Of a stretch of 64,000 bases of DNA, positions 47,242 to 58,783 are shown in pieces. The notes under the pieces were generated by a model. The model saw nothing but the letters and a program-made list of their open reading frames with translations. It was not told the DNA's origin and did not search any database. The stretch lies in the NCBI GenBank assembly GCA_011800155.1, contig CM022369.1, positions 1,426,001-1,490,000 of the forward strand, read 5' to 3'. This DNA is from Flammulina velutipes. Lineage: Eukaryota; Basidiomycota; Agaricomycetes; Agaricales; Physalacriaceae. Positions within the stretch are counted from its first letter, which is position 1; each line of letters opens with the position of its first letter. The translations under genes and the position numbers were made by a program.

Positions 47242-47646
47242 ACACCTTCCAAGAGTTCCTTTGTAGTGCGCTCTCTCAAATCTATCAAACGATTAGTGCT
47301 AGTGTTATGTGTAAACAGCTCCTAAATGCTAATAGACAGGACGTCCACTTGAATAAATACTGACAGGAGAAAAGATCGTCCACACCACAGTGGTGTAACG
47401 CCTTCTAGACAAAGCTTCGTGTACTTATCGACCACGGCTCAGAATTAATGGTGAACAATTCTGTTCATATTACATGTTTTTAATGGTTCAAAAAAAGTCT
47501 AATCTAATAATGGATAGAAGGAAGAACATACATTCCTGGGGTTACGAACGTCGTTTGGTATGTACAGCCATTCTGTCGGTTAGACATTTGACCTCGGCGT
47601 CATTACTAGTCGACAACCATCTTTGGGGAATAATGTGGCGATGATT
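47242..47646. other. Intergenic between two convergent P450 genes
   Basis: 405 bases that must hold both 3' ends. AT-rich near 47470-47510; possible AATAAA-like signals but nothing decisive. No gene. Confidence 0.45.
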
Positions 47647-49367
47647 CTAGAGGAACTTGCGATTAGTTTTGACAGAATGAGACAGAGATTTATCGACTGA
47701 CTCGATCTCTTCACTCAGAGGCGTGATATCATGCACCCAGTTCATTGTCGTTGCTGCCGTCGCTAACACTAGAGTCATGTTCATCATGGCGTACTCCAAT
47801 CCAATACACCTATGGGGCCCCGAGCCAAAGACTAGATAATTCTTGGGATTTGAGTTGGCAGAGCCCTTGGGATCGAGCCAACGCTCGGGGTCCAACACGT
47901 CGGGCTCGCCGTAGACTTCCGGGTCGTGAAGCGCATTATAGAATGAAGGGATGATCATGCTGTTGACGGGAACGGTGTATTCACTATTGATGGGGAAAGC
48001 CTTCGTGACAGTGTAAGGTACCTGAATAAAATGCGTTAGACTCCTGAGGCAACAAAACATGTTTATACCAACCATAGTCACCGGAGGCATGACGCGCATG
48101 CTTTCCTTAACGAAGGCTTGCAAGTACTTCATCTCGTCCAGCATTTCGAGGGTAATTGGGGTATCGTAGTCACTACCACGGATGCGTTCCTGTTCCTCAC
48201 GAACCTTGGCGAGGATGTTGGGATGGTCGGCGAGATGTTGGAAGCCGTAGATCAAGCCACTGCTCATCGCGTCCTGGGATGCAAATAGGAAAGACAGAAC
48301 GACGAGGGCCATTTCGTGGTCCGTGAAGTCTTTCCTGCCCTTCCAAGCGGGATCAGCGAGCAAGCGGACCCATTCGTCTAGCATACACGTTGGATCTCCA
48401 CCTTTAGCCATCGCTGCTTTACTGTTACGTGCGGCCATTTCTAGCCAGTGCATGGCTACCTTCCTTGCCTTGATCGCCTTGTAGATTTTGGTACCTGGCA
48501 AAGCTAGAGGGAAGTTGACTAGCTCTAGTGCGCGAGTAATGTCCCAGTACTTGTCACTAATCTCAATGGTTGCGTGATCAGGAATATGAGATCCGCAGAA
48601 GACACGAAGAGATGTGTCCATATTGAGGTGACGAGCGACCTTCATAATCGACCTGGGGGCAGGATTTTTCGCAGACACCTCAAGCCATTGAGCAAAGTGC
48701 TTCCGTGTGATGATGTCCTGGATGGCAGTATACATGCTATGAGACAGTGAGTCGTTTGACGCGTGATAAGGTACGTTAACACGTACCCAAGAGCCTTGCG
48801 AGTAAAAAGGCCGTTCAAACCCCGACGGTAGTCGACGTGCTCTTTCCCAGTCAAAAAAACCCTGCCGAAGGTGAGCAACATCAGCTGAAGATAGCTGGAA
48901 GCGTACCAGTTCTCTTTGCAAAGGACCTGCTTGGCAGAATGCACGAGACAGGGCTCAGCATACGCAGGTGAGTTGAGAATTTTGCGCGAGTACTCTGTCG
49001 AAGAAGCCATAACGATGAAGCTGCAGTTGCGATAAGTTAGATAAGGAGACTGCTGCAAATAGACATACATGTTGAAGACACTGATTGCACTTAGCGCTCC
49101 GGAGTTCCATTGACGCTTATATCCCTCCATGCTCGGATTCACCGAGTCTGCAAATTTGCCAATGATTGGAATGGTCCAACTGGAGCCTGGGAGATGGCGT
49201 TTTTTGTACCGGTAGACCACCTGCTCCAGCATGAGAAGGGAACCGAGAATAGCAAGAGTCGAGTAGAGCCATGTCGTCGACTTGTCCGACGGCAACAACG
49301 ACGGGAAAGCAAAGAGCTGAGCTCTCGCCGTCGATGCAGGTATATGGGAAGTGTTGTCAAAGGCCAT
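47647..49367 (-). CDS. ERG5: Sterol C-22 desaturase, cytochrome P450 CYP61
   Basis: Late ergosterol enzyme that introduces the C22 double bond, in the ER. The first ATG in frame is at 49367 (an upstream GTG in frame is not a start). N-terminal membrane anchor WLYSTLAILGSLLMLEQVVY, then LPGSSWTIPIIGKFADSVNPSMEGYKRQW spread over the CYP61-like N-terminal block. I-helix FLFASQDAMSSGLIYGF carries the CYP61-type SQDA in place of the usual GxDTT. The ExxR helix KESMRVMPP, DPERWLDP and haem loop FGSGPHRCIGLEYA are intact. Two or three introns, about 515 residues. The family identity rests on the I-helix and heme blocks, which differ clearly from the neighbouring P450, so the two are not a tandem duplication. 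Confidence 0.93.
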
Positions 49368-50256
49368 GGTGGTTGGAAGCCAAGAACGAACGGGGAACGA
49401 AGGCACGTCGTTTAGACCAGACCAAGAAACGAGCCAAGAACGGCAAGTCTTAATGGCACGATTTTTAGTTATTTTTCAATGTGACCAATCATCATGGGGC
49501 CATCACGATCGAGGCATTAAGTCCGGTCCGATCGTATTGGTAATGTGGCGCCCTCTCTGTGTCCTCTTTGGCGCCGCTTGGACTCTTGTCTAGCGTGTTC
49601 TATGATGTACAGTGCATTATTGAATCTGGTAAATATTGAGCAAACCGACTTTTTCCAGGCATAATTTACACTCGAAGACGGTTGCTTGAGTCACTTCCGT
49701 TTTGTCAAAGGATTTCAACGGAACTCGGAGGCCGACTTCATTATCGGACATGCCAGTGCCTTGCCGCTGCCTAGTACCCACACTGTGCTCACCATGGGCC
49801 ACCATGCTGATTACACGCGCTTCGCTAACACACAGCGTCAGATTCACGGTCTCACTAAGTAGCACAATTCAAGGTGTCTACTGTCTAAGATCGTTCATGC
49901 AAGTATCGTTACCGCCCAGTGACGTCCAATCCGCCATGTTTGTTTATTGCTGTATCTCTATTTCTTTCAAGCATGGTACGCACTGACATACTAGTAGGAC
50001 TGGACTCATAGATTGACGACAGCTACAATCCACATAACCTCTGGAGGTTCTATTGGATTGTAAACCTAATTCGTTGTAGGCGTCTGTAGGTGATATGCAC
50101 GGCACGTGGTAGCGCCAATCATCTTTAGTTCCACGATCGCAGTGCTAGCAGTCGAATGACGCGTCAGCTACGTCAAGATGATCCACTCTCAAACCGATGG
50201 CTATATAAGCTGCGCCTTCAGCGCCGATTCTGAAATTCATCCCTCCTCAAACCAAC
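49368..50256. other. Divergent intergenic region, ERG5 and LEA-like gene
   Basis: 889 bases between divergent starts. A TATA box sits near the right end. Frames at 49617-49865 and 49702-49986 overlap on opposite strands, and neither is convincing. Confidence 0.5.
50202..50208 (+). promoter_or_regulatory. TATA box, LEA-like gene
   Basis: TATATAA 49 bp before the ATG at 50257, a well-placed TATA element. Stress-type regulation would fit the product, but this is inference. Confidence 0.6.
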
Positions 50257-50733
50257 ATGTTCAGACTTGCCATCCAATCGTCCCGCTCAATTACTGCCCG
50301 GGGCCTTCACACGACGCCCGTCGCGCTCAAAACGGTGACAGAGAAGGTGTCTGAGGTTGCGGACTCCGTGAGCGTCGTGATACCACACTACGTCTTCGTC
50401 ATTTACGAGCAACTTTAGGTCAATAAAAAGCTTGGAAAAGGTCTTGCGTCGGCGCTGGAGACCGGTGAGAAGGCCGCAGAAACGACCAAGGAGACAGTCG
50501 GTGCGTGTTTCGCAGCGTCTCATGGTTTCGCTCTGAGTCTTATACATTCTCTAGGTGCCACCTCCGAGGCCGCAAAGCAAAAAGTTAAAGAAGCGTCTGC
50601 GCAGACTGGGCAAAAGGTCAACCAGGTATACTTCATTGCACGCTTTTCTGTGCAATTGAGCTAACGTTAACCAAAGGCGCAGACTGGTGCTCGCCAGGCC
50701 AAAGAAGACTTTGAGAAGGAAGTAAAGAAGTGA
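50257..50733 (+). CDS. Small mitochondrial LEA-like helical protein
   Basis: A 106-residue protein from four exons that join in frame: 50257-50367, 50419-50500, 50555-50625 and 50677-50733. The N-terminus (MFRLAIQSSRSITARGLHTT) is basic, hydroxylated and free of acids, a strong mitochondrial presequence with a likely cut near RGLH. The rest is Ala/Lys/Glu/Thr-rich amphipathic helix with loose 11-residue periodicity (EKAAETTKETVGA, EAAKQKVKEASAQTGQ), as in group 3 LEA proteins that protect membranes or enzymes on drying. No catalytic motif. The TATA box 50 bp upstream fits an inducible gene. The mitochondrial site and protective role are inferred from composition alone. Confidence 0.8.
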
Positions 50734-50994
50734 AGCCCCCCCGCGGCACCTGTCTGTATTTGTACGATTCGATCCCACGCAATAATCAACTGCATTATTC
50801 CTTCCCTTCGACCGCAAGTCGTTAGATGCCTCGGATGTCGGTGACAGGTTGGCGGGTACTTGAACTACCGATGCCATATCGGGACAATCTCATGTCAATG
50901 GAACGGTATAAAAACCACGCGGTGCACGTCAGTGCAGCCTGGCGTTTCTTTCTTTCTTTTGCCCACCATCTGCTGTCGCCACCAACGTTTTGCT

Positions 50995-51940
50995 ATGTCC
51001 GAATCGCTTTGCTTTCATGATATGTCTCGCCTGGATATCTACGAATACTCGCCTGTTTTTAACGACACGGTACGCTGGAAGCTGGCGCTCGCATACACTT
51101 GATGTCTGACGCGCTCACTAGGATCCTTGGGCCGTTATCAGGACGCATACATCCGCTAATAAACACGTCTCTGCGCCATCCTATCCCAAATCCGACGTGC
51201 GGTCAAAGCGATGGAGCTACGAAAGCTCGGCGTCCACCGATTCTTCTTCGTCGGACACCTGTTCAATGCCGTCCTTCCCGTTCCAAGAACTGTCCAACAA
51301 GCGTAGCTCTATAATATACAAACCCTCCAATCCAGACGACAAGAAAACAAAGGCGAGGTCTTCCATCGTATACAAGAAGAGTGTGCCTTCCTCGCCATGT
51401 GGTGCCGTGGCGCCATCCTATCCAGACCTTCCATCTCCATCGACATCAACTCCTCGCACTCGAGAAAAGAAACTGGTCACTACTTTGGCCTTGGCTGCAT
51501 GGGCATGCACTGTTGGCGCTGTACTTTCGCGTCGCAAGATGGCTGCCCGCCGTCGTTCCCTTCATCTGAAGCCTCTCCAACTTCCGGCTCAGGCTTCCCT
51601 CACCCAGGAGCGTGCAGCGTTCTGCTGGAAGGTCGTCGCAGCGCACGTACAGACACCAAAGGCTCGACCTCAATCTATCCATTTCAAACCTCTCGTCCTT
51701 CCTGTCCAGCTGAACGATAGCACGGAATATCCTTTATTGTCATCCAGTGACCTCAGGCGGTTGTTGAATGCCGTAGCCAATAGAGGAATAAGAGGTCTAA
51801 TATCTGTGGCGCGTGCATTGGTGTTCTCTGTGTATCTGGCGAGTACATGTTGTTTTCGAGTTCCCCAGTTCTTTTTGTCGCTACTCTCTTCCGTTCTACT
51901 GGCTTTGATTCGTCGCATTTTACCTCTACGTCTACTATAA
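50995..51940 (+). CDS. Unrecognised 297-residue protein with hydrophobic C-terminus
   Basis: Two exons, 50995-51069 and 51122-51940, join in phase 0 (52 bp intron). I do not recognise a domain. The N-terminal third is Ser-rich with two similar short motifs, RSSIIYKPSNPDDKKTKA and RSSIVYKKSVP. A hydrophobic segment follows (LVTTLALAAWACTVGAVL), then two more repeats, RRRSLHLKPLQLPAQ and PQSIHFKPLVLPVQL, and a strongly hydrophobic end (VFSVYLASTCCFRVPQFFLSLLSSVLLALI) that should be membrane-bound. Internal repetition suggests an old duplication inside the protein. It converges on KNL1, 137 bp apart. Probably lineage-restricted; that would need a search to confirm. Confidence 0.75.
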
Positions 51941-52077
51941 TTACACGGTCTTTATCCTGTCTCGCACATTCGTACACATAATACATCGTTCTATTGGTAT
52001 CATGGCGAAAGCAAAAAAGGATATAACGATACGGGCCGTACACAACAAGATAATACATAAAATAAGGGTAGGTGTTG

Positions 52078-55000
52078 CTAAAATACTTTGGAGGCTTCAA
52101 GGCAGGCGTCAGCTATGCAAGCGTAGTTTTCCGACGGACTCTTGCATCCAAGAACACGATTCATAGTTTTCAATATCGTCGTACGGCTATGGTTTGTGAT
52201 CAGTCAATAGCATTGTAGATGTAGCTGTATAGCTTACTCAATCTCTCCATACGCAACCTCGACGTCGAATTGAAGGGAAGCGATGGAAGCCGGCCAGTGG
52301 GCAAAAATCTTGGGGTCGAAGAAGCACGTTACGAACGCTTTCGCCTTTCGTTGGGGGTACAGAATAGTCATCTTGACAGCGAACGCCGAGGGCGTGGTGG
52401 TGGAAGGAATGATCTCGACAGGGAAGTTGATCAAAACATGTACGAACTGCAGCCGGAGCTGGGAGCAGGCAGCCCAATAATTCCGCAACGTCTGCACGAT
52501 ACCACGAACATCCAGGCTTTCGTCCTGACGGAGAAGTTCGTTGGCATAGGACGTGAATTGGCGAGTCAACACAGGAAATTCGTCTTTGAAGGTGCGTCTC
52601 GCTGACTCCAATCCTGTGATCTGGATTTTGGAGTGAATAGGCATAAAGTTGGCGCAAGGGATGTGGACACGGTATTGCGACGCATATTCGTATTCGAACT
52701 CCTGAGGGCGGATTCTGGTCGCATGGAACATATGGACCGTCTCTAAGGTTTGTAGTTCGTCTGATACCGTTAGTAATGTTGAAGTTATCGACAGCTGAGA
52801 GTGTACCTCGGAGTTTGAAGACTTCAGCTTCGGTGCTATTACTTTGCATGTGGAGGATTTTGCCTGCGTCGGCAATCGCAGATGAGGTATGCGACTTGTC
52901 CAGTTCAATTTCGGTGAGGCGTTCTTTCAACCATTCCACTTGGTCCTGCTCTTCTTTGACTTCAGCTTCGAGTGATTCCACGACAATACTGAGTCAACAT
53001 GAGTGAAGTATCACGATAATGACATGAAAGGAACGGACTTTTGCTCAGTTATGGACGCTTTCAGCTCGTTCAAGTATTCCTGGTCGCATTTCTCGATATC
53101 AGCGACTTCGGCTTGCTCTTCTTCCAGCTCTTTGACGAGAGCGTCGTATTCCGCCTGCAACACAGGAATGACACTGTCTGCCTGCACTCGCAGATTGGAA
53201 AGTGTCTTGACGTCCTGCAATTGATGTAAATGAGAGGTGTTTCGAACGGGTTGGGAGTAACTCACCGTTTCTAGTTCGCTTAGAGCCTGCTCTGCAGTGC
53301 CCCGTAGACCCTCAATCCACTGTAATTTCCAGTCATACCAGTCAGCCTTTGCAAGCCCGCGAGTGTTGGTTCGTATTAACTCCAATTGATGCTAGTGATA
53401 TGCGTTAAAATGTGACCCCGTTCCACGGTCGTGGCACTTACCAGTAGTTCAGCCTGGCCTTCCTCGTCGGCACGAGAATATTCGACGAAGAGTTCGGGAG
53501 TCATCTTCGCGGCCTCTTCTTCTGCCTCGGAGAAGATGGCCTTGCTCTGCTGCATCCATGCCTGTAAATCACTAGACACTCGAGAGTACAAAGCCAGTTG
53601 CGGCAGATCGATGGCCAATGCAACGGCGTGATCTGCGAAGGATATCTCACTCGCATTTCTCGACTGCCGAAGGTGACTGGTGTGCATTGATCGTCTCGGG
53701 GCTTGAAGATCATCCATGAATTTGATCCCCGTCATCTCGAAGAACTGTTCGATAGATATAGTGGGCTTCGAGGAATCAGAGAGAGGGTGAGATAGAAAAG
53801 CGAAACAGCACTTACCACCTCGTCCTCTTCAGGCTCTAGATTTTGTCTCCATGTTTCTGTGCTCACCGCAGCCGCTGCTTCTCCATTCACCTCCTCTGTC
53901 ATTTCCGTATGTACAACACCCGCGGGAGGAGACGGTTCTCGGAGAGGTACGAGTGAGGCGCTGGGAGGCGACGGTATTGACGACAGTGTTGTTGATGGCG
54001 GGATGTTCTCCTCGTGCGGTGTCGTGATTAGGTTCTGTGTTTTGCTAGTGACAGAGAAATCCTTTTGAAACCTTTGTAATGCGTCGACCGCGGGAGCGCC
54101 CATGCTAGCACGACCTAAACCAACAGAAGCAACTTTCTTTGGAGACCCTACAATCTTCTGTGTCGTTTCCTCAACTGGAGGCGACACATTGAGTCCAACC
54201 GCCAGACTGCGCCGTCGGGCGAAGTACCCTGAAGGGCGTCTAGCAGTAGATTGACTAGTGGCACCAGCATTGGCGACCGATTCGAAAGGGGCCTTCTTAT
54301 TGGGGGAGAGCGGTCGGGGTACAGAAGACGCAGCACTGGTCGCATCTTTCACCGGGGGTGTAGGTCGTTGAGTGGATTCGTACGAGGCGCTCGCTATCCG
54401 TTTTACAGGTGTGCGCCCCGTTTCCGTATTCTCGTCCGATGGGAAGGGGCGTTTGACAGATAAACCGGAGATCTTCTTGGGAGATGGCCTAGAAACGGGG
54501 GGTGCGAAGGCTGCAGTAAACTTCTTAGTCGGAGGTTTAGGTGGTGATTTCTGGACTGGTCTCGAATCCTGAACGGAAGGTGGCCTGAATGTAGGGACAG
54601 TACTTGATGGTGCGCTGAAAACAGTCCCCTTGGGTTTTGGAAACACATCGCTAGACGATGACGGTACGGGTAAGCGCGACGGAGGTTGGAAGACTGATGA
54701 TGTATGTTCACGTTGCAGCAGGTCGGTGGGGTAAAGAGAAGAGGAGGAGGATGGTGGCTGGAACATCGGAAGTTCCACGACAGAATTTAAAGGCTTCGTA
54801 GGTAAGACCTTCCCATAAGTTCCTGACTCGTCCATGGCTGATTCCTGGCCTTCACTGATTCGCCCAGAAAGTCTGCTGAAGTTAAGAGTCTTATCGCCGC
54901 CGCCTGACGCTTCAAAACTATCCTCCATACTGGAGAAAGAATCGTCTCCAAACCCAAGGGAAGGTCTACCTGGCAGGGAATCAAAGGCGATTGTGCCTTG

Positions 55001-55945
55001 ATTGGAGTCTGTATCGTCCTCTGAATGAGTTGATGAACCAGCATGCGTTGCCTTCTGGAGTTCGAGCCAGGTAGCATTTTGATTTGCAGGTCGCAGAGCC
55101 TGCGCTAGAGGCACCGTAAATTCCATTTGTTGCGACGTATCATTTTCGGATTGGGACATATCGTCAGAGAAGGAGATAGACTCGTCAGACAGGGCGTCGG
55201 CAGGTCCACGGGGTGATAATTGATCATGTGGGCCCGCGGTAGGCAAAGACCGTCTGCGCGAGATCAAGTCTGTGTCGTCTAAATCCATGTCATCGCTGAG
55301 ATCACTGAATGTTTCGTCCATAAGGCCCGAACCCCCGGGAAAACCAGTGAGATCCATGTCAGATGCGAAAGATTGCCGTGCTGAGCTCCTGCGGCCAGCA
55401 ATGGCAGCTTTAGAGTGTGCGTTCTCGTCGTTCGCTGGAGGTGGATCTGACGACGGGGCCGGGGAAGAATTAGGAGAGCCGGTGCTGTTAGTATTGTCGG
55501 GGCGAGCAAACAGGCGGACCATAGCATGCTCCCTAAAGCTGACGCGGCGGCCCATTGACTTGCGACCAATATTGTCGTGAACCTTGGCCTGGTAGTCCTG
55601 AGTGAAATCCATGGTTTGGGTGGCATTAGAAGCATCGGCTTCTGGGTCCTCCAGAGATGTGGAAGCTTGAGATCCTTGACTGGATCGTTGAGAGCTAGAT
55701 GGTGTACTGTCTTTTCGCGCACCCTTCAGCGCTGATTTCAGGATTCCTTTGAAAGGTCCCTAGTCTGGTATTAGTACTGGACGTGTTCCATAGAATCTGT
55801 AACACACCGAAAGCCGAGAGCGAGCTAAAGGACTTAGTTCGGCGACGCCGCTATGCGCTCTGCGTTTCCGGCGGGGGACTATAGACTGGCGACTGTGGCC
55901 TGCGACTGCGACGGATTTGCGCCTATTGACGTCTTTGACGGCCAT
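52078..55945 (-). CDS. SPC105: Kinetochore scaffold Spc105/KNL1 (Spc7 family)
   Basis: Outer-kinetochore scaffold of the KMN network; it recruits Bub3-Bub1 through phosphorylated MELT repeats and PP1 through RVSF. Start 55945 (MAVKDVNRRKSVAV), then GPFKGILKSALKG after the first intron, which resembles the SILK-type PP1 site. Exon 2 has RKSMGRRVSFREHAMVRLF, with the RVSF PP1 motif. Three MELT-like motifs: TMDFTQDY, DMDLTGF and QMEFTVPL. A long Ser/Pro-rich region follows. The C-terminal Spc7 block has GIKFMDDL, SADLQAW-like SSDLQAWMQQSK, a coiled coil (VLQAEYDALVKELEEEQAEV) and an RWD-like end. A GTAAGC donor near 52240 leads to a last exon with LKTMNRVLGC, stop at 52078-52080; without it the protein stops at 52234. 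Confidence 0.9.
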
Positions 55946-56156
55946 TGCAATAGGATGGATAGAATATCGGAAATCAAGAAAAGTGTAGATGAAAAGAAAT
56001 AAAGGGAAAGCGACGTGGACGTGAACGTCGTTGGACAACCTGGGCAAGTGACACTCAATGAACGTTACGTTTGAGTCACGTGGAGTGACATTCAGGCAGC
56101 GCGTCAATCATGTGACCCTGCTGCCCTCTTTACTACACGCTTCATCCGCGCTACAC
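55946..56156. promoter_or_regulatory. Divergent promoter of KNL1 and kinesin-6
   Basis: A 211 bp spacer between start codons of two mitotic genes. It contains a palindromic CACGTG at 56077-56082 and a run of three ACGT cores around 56013-56030. A GCGCGTC near 56100 resembles but does not match the MCB site ACGCGT. Shared cell-cycle control is inference. Confidence 0.45.
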
Positions 56157-58748
56157 ATGTCTGAAAAGAGCACCCCGGCGACGAGAGCGTCGACTAGAAA
56201 CAAAACGGGCACATTGAAGACGGCGACAAAGACGCCAGCATCAACGGCTGCGCCTCCAGCGACAAGAACCACTCGCACGAGATCAGCAGTCCCGAGCACG
56301 TCAAAGACAAAGGCACCAGCAGCCAAGAAAGTACCCGCCACGAAAGCAACCACTACAAAGACCATTCCCAGCCACCAAAACTTTCAACAGGATGATACTG
56401 AACCCATAAAAGTGTGCCATCTTCAATTCACATCTGCTTGGTACTGAAGAACGTCAGGCGTACCTTCGTATCCGGCCCAACTTGGGCGAAGATGATTCTT
56501 CGATGCCTTACTTGAAATGTATTTCCAGCACTCTTGTCGAGATGGCAGAGCCGGCCAACAATCGCTCATACCGAACCTCATCTGTCATGCCGCCAGCGAC
56601 ATACTCGTTCACCCAAGTCTTTGAAGATGTTGGTCAATCCGAGTTCTTCAAACGGACCACGCTTCCTCTAGTGAATGATGTGTTACAAGGCCAGAATGCT
56701 CTGCTCTTCGCATATGGTGCTACGAATGCTGGGAAAACGTACACCATGCAAGGAGGGTCTACAGAAGAGACCGCTGGGATCCTACCTCGTTGTCTCGACG
56801 TTATATTCAATAGTACTGAAGGTCTTCGCGGAACTGTCAAGGTAAGGTCCTCGCTAACGTCTAAGCGCATCACTCACGCTTAACAGTACAAACCTGCTCG
56901 ACTGCATGGGATCGAAATCGCATCACCCCAAGATGCAGCTAGCGTAGCCTTACATGAACCAATCCTTCCCGAGGTTGTTGGTGAACTCGAAGCCTCTTCC
57001 TTCGACGTCAATGTTGACACAACAAGTATCCCCGTCGACAGAAACTACGACCATAGCATCTGGATATCCTATGCTGAGGTCTATAACGAAAAGGTCTATG
57101 ATTTGCTCGACGCTATCAAAGAAACATCGAACGGCAAAACGAGCACGGCCCGTTCCAATGCCCCACATCTTCTAACACGTCAGGCCCTTTCGGTTAAGAC
57201 CTCGCCTGCTTCGGACGATGAGCATCAAGCCGGGACAGGCGGCAAGTATATACATGGCTTGCGCCAATACCACGTTCAAACAGCGGCTGAGGCTAAGGCT
57301 CTTATTCATCTCGGACAACAACGTCGGCGAGTTTATGGTACTCTTGCCAATCAAGCCAGCTCAAGAAGTCATGGCATGGTTTTTGTCAAGCTCTTGCGCG
57401 GACATCGTGGGGAGAAGCATGTAGGTTCTGCCTTGAGCTCAAGAGTCTTGAAAATTCACAAATTGCAGGACCATACCACGCTACAGGTTTCAAGGTTCAC
57501 ACTGGTAGATTTGGCTGGATCTGAACGTACTAAGCACACACATACCACGGGTGATCGCCTCAAAGAGGCTGGAAACATTAACAACTCGCTCATGGTGTTA
57601 GGACAATGTCTAGAGACTATTCGGGCGAATCAAAAACGGCTGGGCCTCAGCTTAGCGTCCAACACCGCGACAAGGGTTGACACTCGCGATGTGAAGAAGA
57701 CCTTAGCCATAGTTCCTTTTACACATAGCAAGCTTACCCAGATTCTGCAAGACTATTTCGTTGGAGATGGACGTACTGTGAGTGATTGACGTGCTTTCGG
57801 TCCGCTACTTACATATGCGTGTAAAGGCTATGATTGTGAACGTAAATCCTTCAGATACTGGCTATGACGAGAACTCGCATGTCATGAAATTCGCAGCCCT
57901 TGCTCGAGAGGTTCGCGTGGCGCCTACTCCAGCGCCTATCCAGCGTGCACCTCATATACCTGAGGTTGGTCCTGGTGCAACTAGAGGCAAAGTTATCAAA
58001 GAGTTGGGCCCTCTCAAGCTCCGTGACCCAGATATCGTTCCGCGAAGAAAGGTTACGATCTCGACTGGAGGCGGAGGTCTGAAAGAGAAGGAATCAGTGA
58101 TCGAAATTACAGAGTGTATGCTTTTCTTGTCTATCTCCATTCTGGGATATCGGCGAACTTATGGCCATGCAGTGGACGAAACTGTGGACAGTAATGAAGA
58201 TCAAGACGATGTTGATGAATACCCCACCAATCCTCTAGTTGACTCTCTCTTTGAAGAAATAGACCGTTTACGCCTACGAGTGCGTTTTACAATTTGTCGA
58301 GATTCGCGATGGCACACTAATCCACTATTGTCAGCTATACGAGACTGAGTTATACTGGGCAGAAAGGGAGGCAATGGTTCGGGCAGAAGTTGCAGAGGAC
58401 TACGAGAAGCTTCTCACGCGTTATGAACGACGTCAAGAGGATCGCTTAGCCGAGGAGGTGAGTGTTATAAAGACCATGGCGCCCGATACTTATACTACTC
58501 GTCAGATTGAAAACCAGAACCGGAAAACCGATGAGAAGATCGATCTTCTCTACAAAGCAGGACTCTTCGGAAGCCCTGCGAAGGCGCAGGCTTCAAGTCC
58601 CGCTCAGGAATCAGTCTATGACATGGAAGAGGACAGTGATTACCTGCCCCCATCTCCCACGCGCCCGAAGGTGTCGCGCTTCAACACACTCGCGGATGGG
58701 ATGGCAGCGTTGTCTTTGAAACCATCGCCATTTGGCCGTTCCAAGTAG
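56157..58748 (+). CDS. Kinesin-6 family motor
   Basis: Plus-end mitotic motor of the spindle midzone and cytokinesis (MKLP/KIF20-KIF23 group). The chosen start is 56157 (MSEKSTPATRAS); an in-frame ATG at 56058 exists but extends a non-conserved leader. A basic Thr/Ala/Lys-rich N-terminus precedes the motor: YLRIRPNLGE, P-loop AYGATNAGKTYTM (the TNxGKT form of kinesin-6), WISYAEVYNEKVYDLLD, switch I NQASSRSHGMV, switch II LVDLAGSERTK, NINNSLMVLGQCLE and PFTHSKLTQILQDY. An extended loop between the N-terminal half and the EVYNEK block is also kinesin-6-like. After the neck come short coiled coils (YEKLLTRYERRQEDRLAEE) and a C-terminus with DMEEDSDYLPPSP. The tail is short. About 800 residues with six or so introns. 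Confidence 0.9.
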
Positions 58749-58783
58749 ATTGCATAGCATAACGTCACGGTCTGGTTGCGTAT

